Below the pieces are notes generated by a model. That model had not been told where the DNA came from, made no database searches, and saw only the letters and a list, made by a program, of their open reading frames with translations. From a virus: a DNA stretch of 64,000 nucleotides. A program made the position numbers and the translations under genes. The DNA is taken from positions 1 to 64,000 of the IMG/VR virus record IMGVR_UViG_3300025009_000051; one strand, given 5' to 3'. Positions 31,517 to 40,828 of the stretch are shown here, piece after piece (the first letter of the stretch is position 1; every line of letters starts with the position of its first letter).

Positions 31517-32521
31517 CTAACCAAACAATTCTTTGAATTTATCGGTTGCTGCACTAACAGCGTCTGTATTCTTTGGTTCTTCTTTTGGAGCTTCTACTTT
31601 TTGTTCAACCTTTGTTTCAGATTGAGTAGACGTCGTTGCAGGAGCATTGTATTTAATTTCTTCTTTCTTATCTGTCTTTCTATTATCTTCTTTTTCTTTC
31701 TTATTCAAATAAATATCTAAATCTCTTTGCAATTCTTCAAAAGTAGGTTTTCTATAAATATCATAAATATCAATTTGATTATGTAGAATTTCATAAGCCA
31801 AATCTTTATCAGTTGTTAAAACTGAAGATTTATTTTCAAATTTAACATTTGTTTCTCCAAAAGTTTTAGTACTCCACGGACCTTTATAGTTAGGATATTT
31901 TTTCATAGTTTGTTCCTTATTCTTTTCTGAAGGAGTATAAGTAACTTCTAAATCATAACCTTTCTCAGGATCTGTAAAATCTACATCTTCACCAGGTTTA
32001 ATTACATTAAAATCTAATAGATTCTTTTGAAGTGTTAAAGCAGCTTTCACAATTTCGGTAAAAATTCCTTCACTGTGAGTCCACCATTTTAATTCTTTTT
32101 CATTTTCTCTATCTACCATGATACAATTATATCTTGGAATTGCTTGTTCTTGAGCAGCATTTTGTTTTCCTCCTAAGATTTCGGTACCAAGAAAATACAT
32201 TTTTTTGCCTTCTTCCGGTTGTGGGTTTGTTTTATTGAAAGTTAATTCGTTACCAGCTTTAATTTGTTGAACTGCAAAATCTACAATTGGATCTTGTTCG
32301 TTAAAATTCTTTAAGCTTAGTTTCCCGCCCGGACAAACTGCATAGTGCATGTTTAATTTAAGAAATGGATCTTGAGGAGTGTCCTTTAAAGGAATAATTC
32401 TAATTCGATTTAATCCGGGTTTAGGTGCCCATAATCTTGGATCCCTTTCAAATGATTTGCCTTCGTTTTTACTCTGAAGGTCTTCGAGTTTTTTTCGTAA
32501 ATTGTCTAAATTTAATCCCAT
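31517..32521 (-). CDS. Single-stranded DNA-binding protein, gp32-like
   Basis: 334 residues. SFERDPRLWAPKPGLNRIRIIPL is the characteristic gp32-type start of the OB core. The central part has YNCIMVDRENEKELKWW and GYDLEVTYTPSEKNKEQT. The last 55 residues are Lys/Glu/Ala-rich linker followed by an acidic-hydrophobic tip (AATDKFKELFG), as used by gp32 to recruit replication partners. The protein coats ssDNA at forks and in recombination together with RecA and the helicase. It has its own terminator. Confidence 0.75.
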   Translation of the reverse strand: MGLNLDNLRKKLEDLQSKNEGKSFERDPRLWAPKPGLNRIRIIPLKDTPQDPFLKLNMHYAVCPGGKLSLKNFNEQDPIVDFAVQQIKAGNELTFNKTNPQPEEGKKMYFLGTEILGGKQNAAQEQAIPRYNCIMVDRENEKELKWWTHSEGIFTEIVKAALTLQKNLLDFNVIKPGEDVDFTDPEKGYDLEVTYTPSEKNKEQTMKKYPNYKGPWSTKTFGETNVKFENKSSVLTTDKDLAYEILHNQIDIYDIYRKPTFEELQRDLDIYLNKKEKEDNRKTDKKEEIKYNAPATTSTQSETKVEQKVEAPKEEPKNTDAVSAATDKFKELFG

Positions 32522-32598
32522 GTTGTAAAAATTTAAATTTGGTTAATAAAAAATTGTTAAGATATTATAGTAAAAAAATTAATATAATCAAAAAATAT

Positions 32599-32931
32599 TT
32601 AATGTTTTTTTAAAAAGATTTTTTTCAATTGTTCTTCGTTAGTTAAAATCAATAAATTATTAGGAAACTCGTTCCAATCTATTACATAATTATTATTTAT
32701 TTCGATTAATCGATTTAATGAATTTATTGTAAAGTATATATTATAAGGTGTCTTTCTTTGAATTACTATTGTCTTTGGTATTTTGATATCTATATAATTA
32801 TAAATTAAAAATACTTCGTCTGAATTATCTTTGTTATAATAAGAATAAATATTATTTTCTGTATGTTTTTTAATTGTATTGTAAGAATCTATTCTTGTTT
32901 CCTCGGTGGAGAAAGTGCATAACATCCTCAT
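32599..32931 (-). CDS. Hypothetical protein
   Basis: 110 residues: MRMLCTFSTEETRIDSYNTI, then SYYNKDNSDEVFLIYNYID and a basic end (KKIFLKKH). Soluble, mixed alpha/beta. It lies between SSB and the polymerase-like gene, so a replication-linked role is possible, but nothing identifies it. A late-type element is 12 nt upstream. Confidence 0.45.
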   Translation of the reverse strand: MRMLCTFSTEETRIDSYNTIKKHTENNIYSYYNKDNSDEVFLIYNYIDIKIPKTIVIQRKTPYNIYFTINSLNRLIEINNNYVIDWNEFPNNLLILTNEEQLKKIFLKKH

Positions 32932-32943
32932 ATTCTTTTTTAT

Positions 32944-32953
32944 AATAAATATA
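32944..32953 (-). promoter_or_regulatory. Late-promoter-like element
   Basis: TATATTTATT on the minus strand, 12 nt before the ATG at 32931. Confidence 0.4.
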
Positions 32954-32981
32954 AGAAATATTTATTTTTTAAAAGAATTTT

Positions 32982-34337
32982 CTATTTCAATTCATTATAA
33001 TTTGTAGAACTTTGTTTAGTTTTTAAACTGAATACTTTATTAGATAAGATATTTTTTATTTCTTCAATATGCTGCATTTCATCTTTATGAATATCTAACA
33101 ATAAAGAATCATAAGTGTATAATAAAATATTTATTTTTTTGTTTTGAATAAATTCTAATAGATTGTCAATGAGCATTAAGGTCAATTCAAATTCAGACAA
33201 CTGTAAAGAATAATTTAAAAGCTTGCTTGCAGTAACTCCTTCTACATTTTGAATTTTCCTTCCTGTTAGCATTGAATTAATGAATCCATTAGATTGATAG
33301 GTATCAAAATCTTGAATAGTTAATTGCTTTACTTTTTTAAAATAAGGTATAGATAACAAAGTGTCAGGAATGCCTCCATACAAATAATTAAAATTTTTAC
33401 TTTTTGTTTGTTTATATTCTTCTTCATTTAATGTTTCTTTATTAAAATAATATCTACCTAAATATTCATGCATATTAATTCCATTTGGAATTTCATACCC
33501 GACCATTTTTGCTAATATTGCCAAGTGATATGCAGTATAATCAAATTCAATTAATAATCCATTTTCTTTATATTCACTAACAATCCATTTTCTTTTATTG
33601 CTGTTCTTATCTAATGCTGAAAAATTTATTCCTCCAAATTTATTAGAAGCCCTACCAGTAGAAGTATAAATATTATATTCAGAATAGATTTTTGTTTGTT
33701 GTTCATTTAAAATATGATTTTCTATTTTATCTGGAAATGCTGTTATTAATGCTTCTTTATCAAATGGTATTCCAAAAGATTCAATTTTAAATAAATTTAG
33801 AATAATAGAATTATTATAGTATTCGTAATCGGTATCAAATAGATGAGAATTTAATTTTTCTAACTGAATAAGACTTTTATTTATTATAGGAATTAATGAT
33901 TGATAATGAATAGATATAGGAATTATATCACATTTTATTTTTTTATATTTTGAATATTGATTATGATTGTGCTCTACTTCTATCTTTTCAAATTTATCTT
34001 CTTTCAAATAACTCAATAAATTAATATCAAAAATATTTTCAGTATTGCTTACATTTAATTTTAGAAATGATTTTTTGTCTAAAACAAATATATTTTTCTT
34101 TTCATCTATATCTAATTTATCAATTGTAAATTCAATATCATAATGACTGACATTTATGATATAATCAAACTCTAATTCATATGAACTATTTAATAATCCA
34201 ACATAATAGAATAAAATAGAATTTATTTGATAATGAATTTCAGAATAACGATATACAGGTAATATTAATATATTATCGAATTTAGATAACTTATCAATAT
34301 ACTCTTGATAATTTTTATGATTTAAGATTATTTGCAT
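32982..34337 (-). CDS. Divergent family A DNA polymerase (palm domain)
   Basis: 451 residues. The C-terminal half has the three polymerase motifs: YTSTGRASNKFGGINFSAL leading into LLIEFDYTAYHLAILA (motif A, catalytic Asp), KSKNFNYLYGG (motif B, O-helix Lys and Tyr-Gly) and LYTYDSLLLDI (motif C, catalytic Asp). The N-terminal about 170 residues show no recognisable DEDD exonuclease motifs. The protein is about half the usual PolA length, so it is either a compact polymerase without proofreading or part of a split enzyme. It is the only polymerase candidate within the replication operon here. Confidence 0.65.
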   Translation of the reverse strand: MQIILNHKNYQEYIDKLSKFDNILILPVYRYSEIHYQINSILFYYVGLLNSSYELEFDYIINVSHYDIEFTIDKLDIDEKKNIFVLDKKSFLKLNVSNTENIFDINLLSYLKEDKFEKIEVEHNHNQYSKYKKIKCDIIPISIHYQSLIPIINKSLIQLEKLNSHLFDTDYEYYNNSIILNLFKIESFGIPFDKEALITAFPDKIENHILNEQQTKIYSEYNIYTSTGRASNKFGGINFSALDKNSNKRKWIVSEYKENGLLIEFDYTAYHLAILAKMVGYEIPNGINMHEYLGRYYFNKETLNEEEYKQTKSKNFNYLYGGIPDTLLSIPYFKKVKQLTIQDFDTYQSNGFINSMLTGRKIQNVEGVTASKLLNYSLQLSEFELTLMLIDNLLEFIQNKKINILLYTYDSLLLDIHKDEMQHIEEIKNILSNKVFSLKTKQSSTNYNELK

Positions 34338-34432
34338 ACCAGAATTATAAATAAAAAAAAGAAAATAAAAAATTAATTCTTACTTTCTTTTAAAAAAACC
34401 TACACATATGTAATATATAATTATTATTTTTT

Positions 34433-36811
34433 TTATTTTGGATATACGTTCATTTCATCTATCTTATAAGCAACCCATTTTCCCATTGCTTTACCGTCCA
34501 TTTGAACTGTTCCACCTTCTTCTAATAAAGTAATTAATTTATCTAATCTAGATAATAATGCATCTTCCTCTTTACTCTTACCTTTTTCTTTATTGCCACC
34601 AATTGTCCCTGATGTTAAACTTGTAATTGCACCTAATATTGGAATCAATGGAGCCATAACTGCTAATCCAGCTGCTAATCCTATTAAACCAACTCCCATA
34701 CTTGCAAATCCTGCTCCTATTAAAAATAATTGAGGAGTAATAGAAGCTAATTCAGAAACCATCGGAACAATTGCACCTAAATTATCTTTCATAGAACCCA
34801 TTGCTTCTGATATTGATGATAACCCCGCTCCTAATACCATTAGAGCTCCGCCAAGTGCAATAAATCCTATTACACCCGCTCCAAATATTATTGCTCCTGG
34901 TCCGGCTATTAATGCTCCTAAACCAAATACCATTCCAGTAAATATTACTAAAGCTGCTCCAGCAGTTAATAATGCTTCTCCGTTTATATTTTTTGTAAAC
35001 ATTGATAATCCAAATCCTAAAGGAATTAATGCTGCAGATAATATAGCCATTCCAATTGCACCTTGAATTAATCCTTTTGTATCTTTTCCTATTAATCTCA
35101 TAATTCCTACCATAGCTGCTAACGAACCCATTCCAATTATAGCTGATTGCCATTCTACTTTATTGAACATCATTAATCCAAGAGCTAATAATGGTAATGT
35201 AGCGACTAATACTCCAGTAGCCAATGCAAAATTAACCAATGCTCCTTTATCCATAAATTTCCAACTATTTATCCAATTTACTATTGGATTTCCCATTGCC
35301 ATTCCTTTTACTTTTCCGGCTGCTCCCATTCCTTTACTAATTGCTCCACCTGGTGCAGATGCCGCTAAATTTCTTGAAGATACTCCTGGACCTAACGCTC
35401 CCCCAATTCCTCCGGCTGCTCCGGTTGCTGCTCCTGATATATCTGTTGCTTTTTGTATTGTTTTAATTCTTAATAATTGTTTAATCATTCCCCATAAACC
35501 ACCTACAACAGATTTAATTCCTTTTGCCATTGCACTGAATACATTCAATTGTTTCATATTTACTAACATCAATAGAGTAGAACCAATTGTATCTTTATAT
35601 TCCCACGCCGATTTTCCTATTCCTTTAATAGCTAACCAATTTCTTCCTAACCAACTGTGATGAATAGATTGTTGATTATTTAATTCTTCTTGATTTTTAA
35701 GCATGGTAGAAAATTCATCTAAATCCATTCCGAACATTTCTGCCATTTTCTTTCTTGCTATTATATTTTGATTTTGGAATTCCTCATAAGAACCCATTTG
35801 ATTTAATACTTCTTTTAACATGCCTGCTTCATCTTCCATGAACATTAATTCTCTGGCCTTTCCTAAATTAATATTTTTACCTGTTAATACAGATAATTCT
35901 TGTTCATTTGCCATTGAAGTTTCTACATCTAATAATGATTCCGACATGCTTTTTAACGAAGCCATTTCTATTCCTAATTTATTTGCACTTACAGCTGCAC
36001 TAATTAAATTTTTTGTTGATTCTTTTGTTCTACCCGCAAACATGCTTGAATTTTCTGCTATTTGGCTCATTACTTTTCCTGGAGCGACTCCATTTGCAAT
36101 AGCTAAACTCTCAGCAAATTTTATAGTGTTTAATTCTGTCTTATGTGATAATTCAACTAATTCTGCTCCTGATTCAGCACTGACATTATACCAAGAACTT
36201 AATCTTCCAACTTCTTTAATATTTTCTTTTGTTGCTAATCTTAAAGTATTTGCTTCGCTTACCAAAGCAGCTGCGGCCTCTCTTGATTCTGATAATGATA
36301 CTCCCAAAGCAATTCCTTCTAATGAAGCACCCCCTAAATTTCCAGCTAATGTGAAAGCTTGTTCCCCAGATAAACCTAATTCTTTACTTGCTCCTGCCCA
36401 TTCTTTAACAAATTCTCCAACATGATGACTTAATGAAGTAAGTAATAATGCACTCGAAACTCTCCAATCAGATAATAATGCTTTAATATTTATGTGTACA
36501 GCTCTTAATTTATCTGACCATTCATTAAATATATTATTTTTCTTTAATTCTGCTACTTTGTCATTTATTTCTCCTTGTAGTGTTAATTGTTTTTTTAATT
36601 GAGAGGTAAAAGATTCTAAATCATTTAATTCTGATCCTGTGGCTTTTCCTTTTTCTTTTTGTATTTTTGACAGTTGTCTTGCAATATCTTCTTGAATTCC
36701 CATTTGTTTGGTCAATTCTTCGTTATCACTTAAATATTCGGCTAACTGAGAAGATAAAGAACTAAATTCTTCAAAATAATCATATTTTTGACCTGGAGTT
36801 GGACCTGCCAT
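34433..36811 (-). CDS. Tail tape-measure protein
   Basis: 792 residues. The N-terminal about 110 residues are coiled coil (EELTKQMGIQEDIARQLSKIQKEKG). There follows an Ala/Ser/Glu-rich helical region typical of tape measures, and a C-terminal half with several hydrophobic segments (about residues 525-740, for example GALVNFALATGVLVATLPLLALGLMMF in two parts). It sets tail length and is ejected with DNA. This is fairly short for a large myovirus, so either the tail is short or another protein shares the role. The gene is directly behind the small gene at 36814. No lytic transglycosylase domain was seen. Confidence 0.7.
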   Translation of the reverse strand: MAGPTPGQKYDYFEEFSSLSSQLAEYLSDNEELTKQMGIQEDIARQLSKIQKEKGKATGSELNDLESFTSQLKKQLTLQGEINDKVAELKKNNIFNEWSDKLRAVHINIKALLSDWRVSSALLLTSLSHHVGEFVKEWAGASKELGLSGEQAFTLAGNLGGASLEGIALGVSLSESREAAAALVSEANTLRLATKENIKEVGRLSSWYNVSAESGAELVELSHKTELNTIKFAESLAIANGVAPGKVMSQIAENSSMFAGRTKESTKNLISAAVSANKLGIEMASLKSMSESLLDVETSMANEQELSVLTGKNINLGKARELMFMEDEAGMLKEVLNQMGSYEEFQNQNIIARKKMAEMFGMDLDEFSTMLKNQEELNNQQSIHHSWLGRNWLAIKGIGKSAWEYKDTIGSTLLMLVNMKQLNVFSAMAKGIKSVVGGLWGMIKQLLRIKTIQKATDISGAATGAAGGIGGALGPGVSSRNLAASAPGGAISKGMGAAGKVKGMAMGNPIVNWINSWKFMDKGALVNFALATGVLVATLPLLALGLMMFNKVEWQSAIIGMGSLAAMVGIMRLIGKDTKGLIQGAIGMAILSAALIPLGFGLSMFTKNINGEALLTAGAALVIFTGMVFGLGALIAGPGAIIFGAGVIGFIALGGALMVLGAGLSSISEAMGSMKDNLGAIVPMVSELASITPQLFLIGAGFASMGVGLIGLAAGLAVMAPLIPILGAITSLTSGTIGGNKEKGKSKEEDALLSRLDKLITLLEEGGTVQMDGKAMGKWVAYKIDEMNVYPK

Positions 36812-36813
36812 AA

Positions 36814-37107
36814 TTAATCTTTATGTAATTTACCGGTTTTCAAAAAGTTTTTATAAAAATCCATTGCATCATTACTTGACATATCTTTAGTATCTTCTCT
36901 TGCTTTAGCTAATCGTTTTTTAAATTCTTTAGATGATTCATCGAAATCAGGATTCTTTTTTTTCATTTGTTTTAATGCTTCTTTCTCTCTTGCTTTCTTT
37001 CCTATATCGTCTAGATAATTCATTAAGCTATCAAAAATACCTTCATTTATTTTTTTATTTGATTGTATCTCTTCAGTGACTAATTTAGATATGATGGTTT
37101 GTTTCAT
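36814..37107 (-). CDS. Small protein before the tape measure (helix-tag candidate)
   Basis: 97 residues, highly charged: MKQTIISKLVTEEIQSNKKINEG, then a helical Lys/Asp/Glu-rich body (FDESSKEFKKRLAKARED). The first helix resembles the I-x-x-L/I-x-x-EE tag seen in other late proteins here. It may be a tail-assembly chaperone by position, but has no sign of a frameshifted second product. A late-type element is 14 nt upstream and the tape-measure ATG is 2 nt downstream. Confidence 0.5.
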   Translation of the reverse strand: MKQTIISKLVTEEIQSNKKINEGIFDSLMNYLDDIGKKAREKEALKQMKKKNPDFDESSKEFKKRLAKAREDTKDMSSNDAMDFYKNFLKTGKLHKD

Positions 37108-37121
37108 GTATTTTCTTTATA

Positions 37122-37131
37122 AATAAATATA
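37122..37131 (-). promoter_or_regulatory. Late-promoter-like element for the tape-measure operon
   Basis: TATATTTATT on the minus strand, 14 nt before the ATG at 37107. Confidence 0.45.
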
Positions 37132-37211
37132 AAAAAATTTTTTTATTAAAAAATAATTGTTACATTTGTGTTGTGAAACTTAAATATTATGAAAACTAAA
37201 GAAAAAAGATT

Positions 37212-37346
37212 ATGACACCAAATATAGGAGGATGGTATAAACGCAAATGGAAATCATATATACCAACAGATGAAGAAGCAAAATGGGGAATAGAAACATG
37301 GATAGCATTAGTAATTCTGATAGTTGCAATATTACTAACTTTATAA
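37212..37346 (+). CDS. 44-residue membrane protein with coupled leader peptide
   Basis: The sequence reads MTPNIGGWYKRKWKSYIPTD, then an acidic link, then one C-terminal transmembrane helix (TWIALVILIVAILLTL). An 8-codon frame (MKTKEKRL, from the ATG at 37189) stops in ATGA that contains this start codon, so translation is probably coupled. A TACATTTG -7-like element at 37161-37168 precedes it. A tiny Trp/Lys-rich protein with a C-terminal helix could be a holin-like or toxin-like product; this is inference. Confidence 0.5.
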   Translation: MTPNIGGWYKRKWKSYIPTDEEAKWGIETWIALVILIVAILLTL

Positions 37347-37406
37347 CTTTTGGGTATAAGCGTATGTTTACACAAAAATTAATCAACAAACTAAAATTTA
37401 AAATAT

Positions 37407-37553
37407 ATGAAAAGTTTAATTGAAAAACTAAAAGCATTACGCTTATACTTTGTTATGAAACGTTCAAAGATTTCTCCATGTGTAAATGATGCTATGTTTG
37501 AAAATAATAGAAGATATTTGGAATTATATAACGATGTTATGAATGTTTCATAA
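37407..37553 (+). CDS. 48-residue hypothetical protein
   Basis: MKSLIEKLKALRLYFVMKRS, then ISPCVNDAMFENNRRYLELY and a short tail. It has a basic amphipathic N-terminal helix and a possible membrane contact. An 11-base inverted repeat (GTATAAGCGTA at 37354-37364 and its complement at 37438-37448) brackets the start codon and could fold the mRNA around it. No family recognised. Confidence 0.4.
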   Translation: MKSLIEKLKALRLYFVMKRSKISPCVNDAMFENNRRYLELYNDVMNVS

Positions 37554-37574
37554 CAATAAATTAAAAATAAACAT

Positions 37575-37772
37575 ATGAAAAAATTTAGAATAATATCATC
37601 TACTCCGGGCGAAAAGTAGACAGCATATAAAGCACAGGTTAGGTGTAAATTTATTTTTTGGACCTTTTGGGTAGATGTTTCTGATATTTGGAGATCATCC
37701 ATTTCTACTTGTGAAAACGATATAAAATTTTACAAAGGTGAGATTAGTAATGTAGTTAAAGAAATATCTTAA
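37575..37772 (+). pseudogene. Small gene with an in-frame TAG at codon 15
   Basis: The frame reads MKKFRIISSTPGEK, TAG (37617-37619), then TAYKAQVRCKFIFWTFWVDV... to a TAA at 37770-37772. The downstream part (KAQVR...FW.DVS..W) looks like a conserved phage small protein, so the TAG interrupts a once-intact 65-codon gene, or is read through. A sequencing error is possible. Confidence 0.45.
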
Positions 37773-37844
37773 AAATAATCGTAAAAATATTTTTTATTTC
37801 AAAATATTGTTTTAACTTTGTAATAAGAAACTAAAACGAATTTT

Positions 37845-38087
37845 ATGATAAACGAAGTATTTTATCCAGAAATGAATCAAACTAATTTATTAGATTCAGA
37901 TTTAATCGTAGAAAGATTATATAAACAATATAAAGTCAAATGTAAAGAAGGAATTGAATTAGTTGAAAATAAATCAATTAAATTTCAATATAAGAAAGAT
38001 AATAGAAATGTTTATTATGTTTCTGAAAGTGGATTAAAAAAACTTGAGAAAAAATATAACATTTCTTATTCCGCTTTATTAGATTAA
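37845..38087 (+). CDS. Hypothetical small protein
   Basis: 80 residues, soluble: MINEVFYPEMNQTNLLDSDL, then a Lys-rich region (KQYKVKCKEGIEL) and a GLKKLEKKYN helix. It is preceded by a degenerate host-type promoter (TTGTTTTAACTTTG around 37810). It is the first of a run of plus-strand genes. No family recognised. Confidence 0.5.
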   Translation: MINEVFYPEMNQTNLLDSDLIVERLYKQYKVKCKEGIELVENKSIKFQYKKDNRNVYYVSESGLKKLEKKYNISYSALLD

Positions 38088-38092
38088 GTTAA

Positions 38093-38611
38093 ATGAAAAA
38101 TGATATGAAAATGAATATAACAGAAAAAAATCAATCTACTACACCGCAAGATACTCCCCAAATTTATTTGGCTGTATTAAATATAACATCATATGTGGGT
38201 CAATGTGGAGATGCCGAACACGTCTACGGACATTTAATTTTATCCAATCATGCTGAGGTTACTGTAGATAATGTCGAGGAATGGAATGTGAAATATTTGG
38301 GTGAAACCATCGAAATAACAAGGCCACTTACTTTAGAAATAGCAAAAGCATTAGATAAAAAGGACGGTCATAAAACACACCAAAGACATTTCAGGATGAT
38401 GCAAGACAAGGATAAATTTATCGAAGAATACCCCGAAATTCAGGTAACAATCCGTTTTGATACGTTTGAAGAAGTTGTTAATGCGGGAATTGAAAAGTGG
38501 AAAGAATTGAATATAGAATGTCCGTTCATAAGTCTTTATGAAGGTAAAAAATATAAGGCAAATAGTTATGAACCAACAAGCACGGTTATTCTTCAATATG
38601 AAAAGTTATAA
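38093..38611 (+). CDS. Hypothetical protein
   Basis: 172 residues with a flexible N-terminus (MNITEKNQSTTPQDTPQIY) followed by a mixed alpha/beta domain (LNITSYVGQCGDAEHVYGHL, then ITRPLTLEIAKALDKKDG, and VTIRFDTFEEVVNAGIEKW). GC content is a little higher than in the neighbours. It is 5 nt downstream of 37845-38087. No family recognised. Confidence 0.5.
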   Translation: MKNDMKMNITEKNQSTTPQDTPQIYLAVLNITSYVGQCGDAEHVYGHLILSNHAEVTVDNVEEWNVKYLGETIEITRPLTLEIAKALDKKDGHKTHQRHFRMMQDKDKFIEEYPEIQVTIRFDTFEEVVNAGIEKWKELNIECPFISLYEGKKYKANSYEPTSTVILQYEKL

Positions 38612-38652
38612 ATGAAAATTAATTAACCAATAAATAAAAATAAATTTAAACA

Positions 38653-40797
38653 ATGAAAGAATTCACAAGGTTAATTCAAGCACAGTTTGATAAAATGTGT
38701 GCTACAGGAAAACTGTTCAGAAGCTCATTAAGTGGGCAAGAAGTTTGGGATTTATATATTAAAGGATTTTTACCTAAGTATAATCCAATATTTAGAGACC
38801 CAGACAGTTCTACGCATAATTGCAATCTTTGCAAAAACTTTATACGAAGATATGGTAATATTGTAGCAATAGATGAAAAATATGATATTGTTACTATGTT
38901 TGATATTTATCCTCCGGAAGAATTTGAAATGGTTGTAAAAAGTTTGTCAACTGCTATTAAGAAAGCTAAAATAAGTGAAGTATTTTTTGAAACATTTGAT
39001 GAATTGAATTCTCTTCCTTATGAACGATGCACTAAAAGCAACGAAAAATTCAAATTGGGAGTAGATGTGAATTACAAACAATACACAAAAGAAGAAGCCG
39101 AAAAATTTGGTGTCACATTCATTAAGCCAGAAGAAATAAGAACATTTGATCATTTACATTTATATTTACCAAAACAATATGTAGATATGAGTGGAAAATC
39201 AATTGAATCCATTATGGCTGAATATCGAGATGCTAAAGAAGTATTTAAAAGAGCAATGGATGAAATTCCGGTAGATACTTTGAATCTTGTAGTTGATTTA
39301 ATTAATCAAGGAAGTTTGTTAAATGGTCAAACACATTTATATAAGATACAACAAATCTTACCATTGAAGAAAAATTACGATGAACTTGCAAAATCAAAAA
39401 CAGATACTTGGTGCTGGGTTAATTCATATAAACTTCCTTTCGCAAAATTTAAAAACGAATTGATAGGAGTATTATGTACTGAGTTAGCTGAAGGGAAAGA
39501 ATTAAACGACGCCTGCCAAGCATGGAATAAAAGAGTTGATCCTGCAAATTATATGAAGGCTACTGCTCCAATCACTAAAAATCAAATTGAAGAAGCAAGA
39601 AAATTTGTAGAAGAAAATGGTTATACCGAATCATTTGATAGAAGATTTGCATCTATAGATGATATTAAAGCTTCTGAAATTAAGCATATTAATGTTGGGG
39701 ATGGAAGAATGAAATCAGTTTCTATTTTTGATAATGTTAAATCAACTTCTACAAGACATAAAAGAAGTGAATTCGATGGAGTTGAAGAAGTATCGATAGA
39801 AAAATTTATGCAAGACATTTTACCTGGTTGTACTTCGGTAGAAGCGTTTTTAGCAAATAAATTTGGTGAAAATATGGTTTCACTCACTACTTCAAACAAT
39901 AAAGAAGGCAAACCCATTTTTAAATGGTCTAATAATTACAGTTGGACATTCAATGGAAATTTGGCAGGTAAAAGTATGATTAAAGAAGCTGTCCAAACCA
40001 AGGGTGGAAAAGTAGATGGAGTTTTGAGATTTTCAATAATGTGGGCAGAAGGTGAAACAAACGATAATTCAGATTTAGATGCTTGGGCGGCAGAACCAAA
40101 TGGAACAGCAATTGGATATTCGTCGGGATATAGAAAAGATCGAGGAAACACCAGAACTTCGATGTCAGGACAATTAGATGTTGATATCACAAATCCAGAT
40201 AGCTATTATCATAAAAACATTGTTGAAAATATAGCTTGGACAGATTTAAGTAAAATGAAAAATGGAAGTTATAGATTTTGGGTTAATCAATTTTCTGCAA
40301 GAAATTCTAAAGGATTTAAAGCCGAAATAGAATTTAATGGAGAAATTTATTCTTATGTTTACGACACGCCAGTTTCAGGGAATGTCAATGTTGCAGAAGT
40401 TACTTTGAATAATGGTGAATTTACAATTAAACACATTTTACCAGAAAGTGAAACTTCATCAAAAGAAATTTATGGATTACAAACAAATGAATTTCACAAA
40501 GTCAATTTAGTATGTTTAAGTCCGAATCATTGGGATGATAATAAAGTTGGAAACAAACATTATTTCTTTATGTTAGAGGGTTGTAAATGTCAGACAAGCA
40601 TTAGAAGTTTTCACAATGAAAATTTAATACCAGACTTATTATTGCACAGAAAAGTATTGGAAGTATTAGGTGCAACGAATATGATTAATCCTACAGAAAA
40701 ACAATTATCAGGATTAGGATTTAATGCTACAGTTCGAGACGAAGTCATTTTAAGATTACAAGGTACATTTAAAAGAGTAATAAAAGTAAAATTTTAA
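38653..40797 (+). CDS. Large conserved protein with DUF2135-like C-terminal domain, first gene of the VWA cluster
   Basis: 714 residues. The N-terminal part has a Cys pair (HNCNLCKNFIRRYGNIVAI) that may bind metal. The middle is helical. Around residues 430-575 is a beta-rich domain, GGKVDGVLRFSIMWAEGE then SDLDAWAAEPNGTAIGY. This is the SDLD...W...P.G..I pattern of DUF2135/YfaP-type domains, which are often partners of von Willebrand A proteins. The C-terminal region (NEFHKVNLVCLSPNHWDDN) is also conserved-looking. It leads a group with the VWA gene at 42754. Function unknown; a role in a VWA-dependent assembly or defence process is inference. Confidence 0.55.
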   Translation: MKEFTRLIQAQFDKMCATGKLFRSSLSGQEVWDLYIKGFLPKYNPIFRDPDSSTHNCNLCKNFIRRYGNIVAIDEKYDIVTMFDIYPPEEFEMVVKSLSTAIKKAKISEVFFETFDELNSLPYERCTKSNEKFKLGVDVNYKQYTKEEAEKFGVTFIKPEEIRTFDHLHLYLPKQYVDMSGKSIESIMAEYRDAKEVFKRAMDEIPVDTLNLVVDLINQGSLLNGQTHLYKIQQILPLKKNYDELAKSKTDTWCWVNSYKLPFAKFKNELIGVLCTELAEGKELNDACQAWNKRVDPANYMKATAPITKNQIEEARKFVEENGYTESFDRRFASIDDIKASEIKHINVGDGRMKSVSIFDNVKSTSTRHKRSEFDGVEEVSIEKFMQDILPGCTSVEAFLANKFGENMVSLTTSNNKEGKPIFKWSNNYSWTFNGNLAGKSMIKEAVQTKGGKVDGVLRFSIMWAEGETNDNSDLDAWAAEPNGTAIGYSSGYRKDRGNTRTSMSGQLDVDITNPDSYYHKNIVENIAWTDLSKMKNGSYRFWVNQFSARNSKGFKAEIEFNGEIYSYVYDTPVSGNVNVAEVTLNNGEFTIKHILPESETSSKEIYGLQTNEFHKVNLVCLSPNHWDDNKVGNKHYFFMLEGCKCQTSIRSFHNENLIPDLLLHRKVLEVLGATNMINPTEKQLSGLGFNATVRDEVILRLQGTFKRVIKVKF

Positions 40798-40828
40798 AAA
40801 AAATATAAACAATTTAAATCAAAAAGTC

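Noticed and set aside
34782-35153. Second minus-strand frame of 123 codons inside the tape-measure gene
   Set aside because: A same-strand shifted reading of the tape measure, rich in Asn/Ile/Ser/Arg, with no start signal; not a frameshift product that I can support.
35163-36425. Two long plus-strand frames (165 and 201 codons) opposite the tape-measure gene
   Set aside because: They are the antisense of Ala/Gly/Leu-rich coding sequence, rich in Pro/Asn, and have no promoter or partner. The minus-strand tape measure explains the region.
37210-37702. Minus-strand frames of 75 and 103 codons opposite the small plus-strand genes
   Set aside because: Composition is low-complexity hydrophobic, start codons lack any upstream element, and plus-strand genes with promoter-like sequence fit better.
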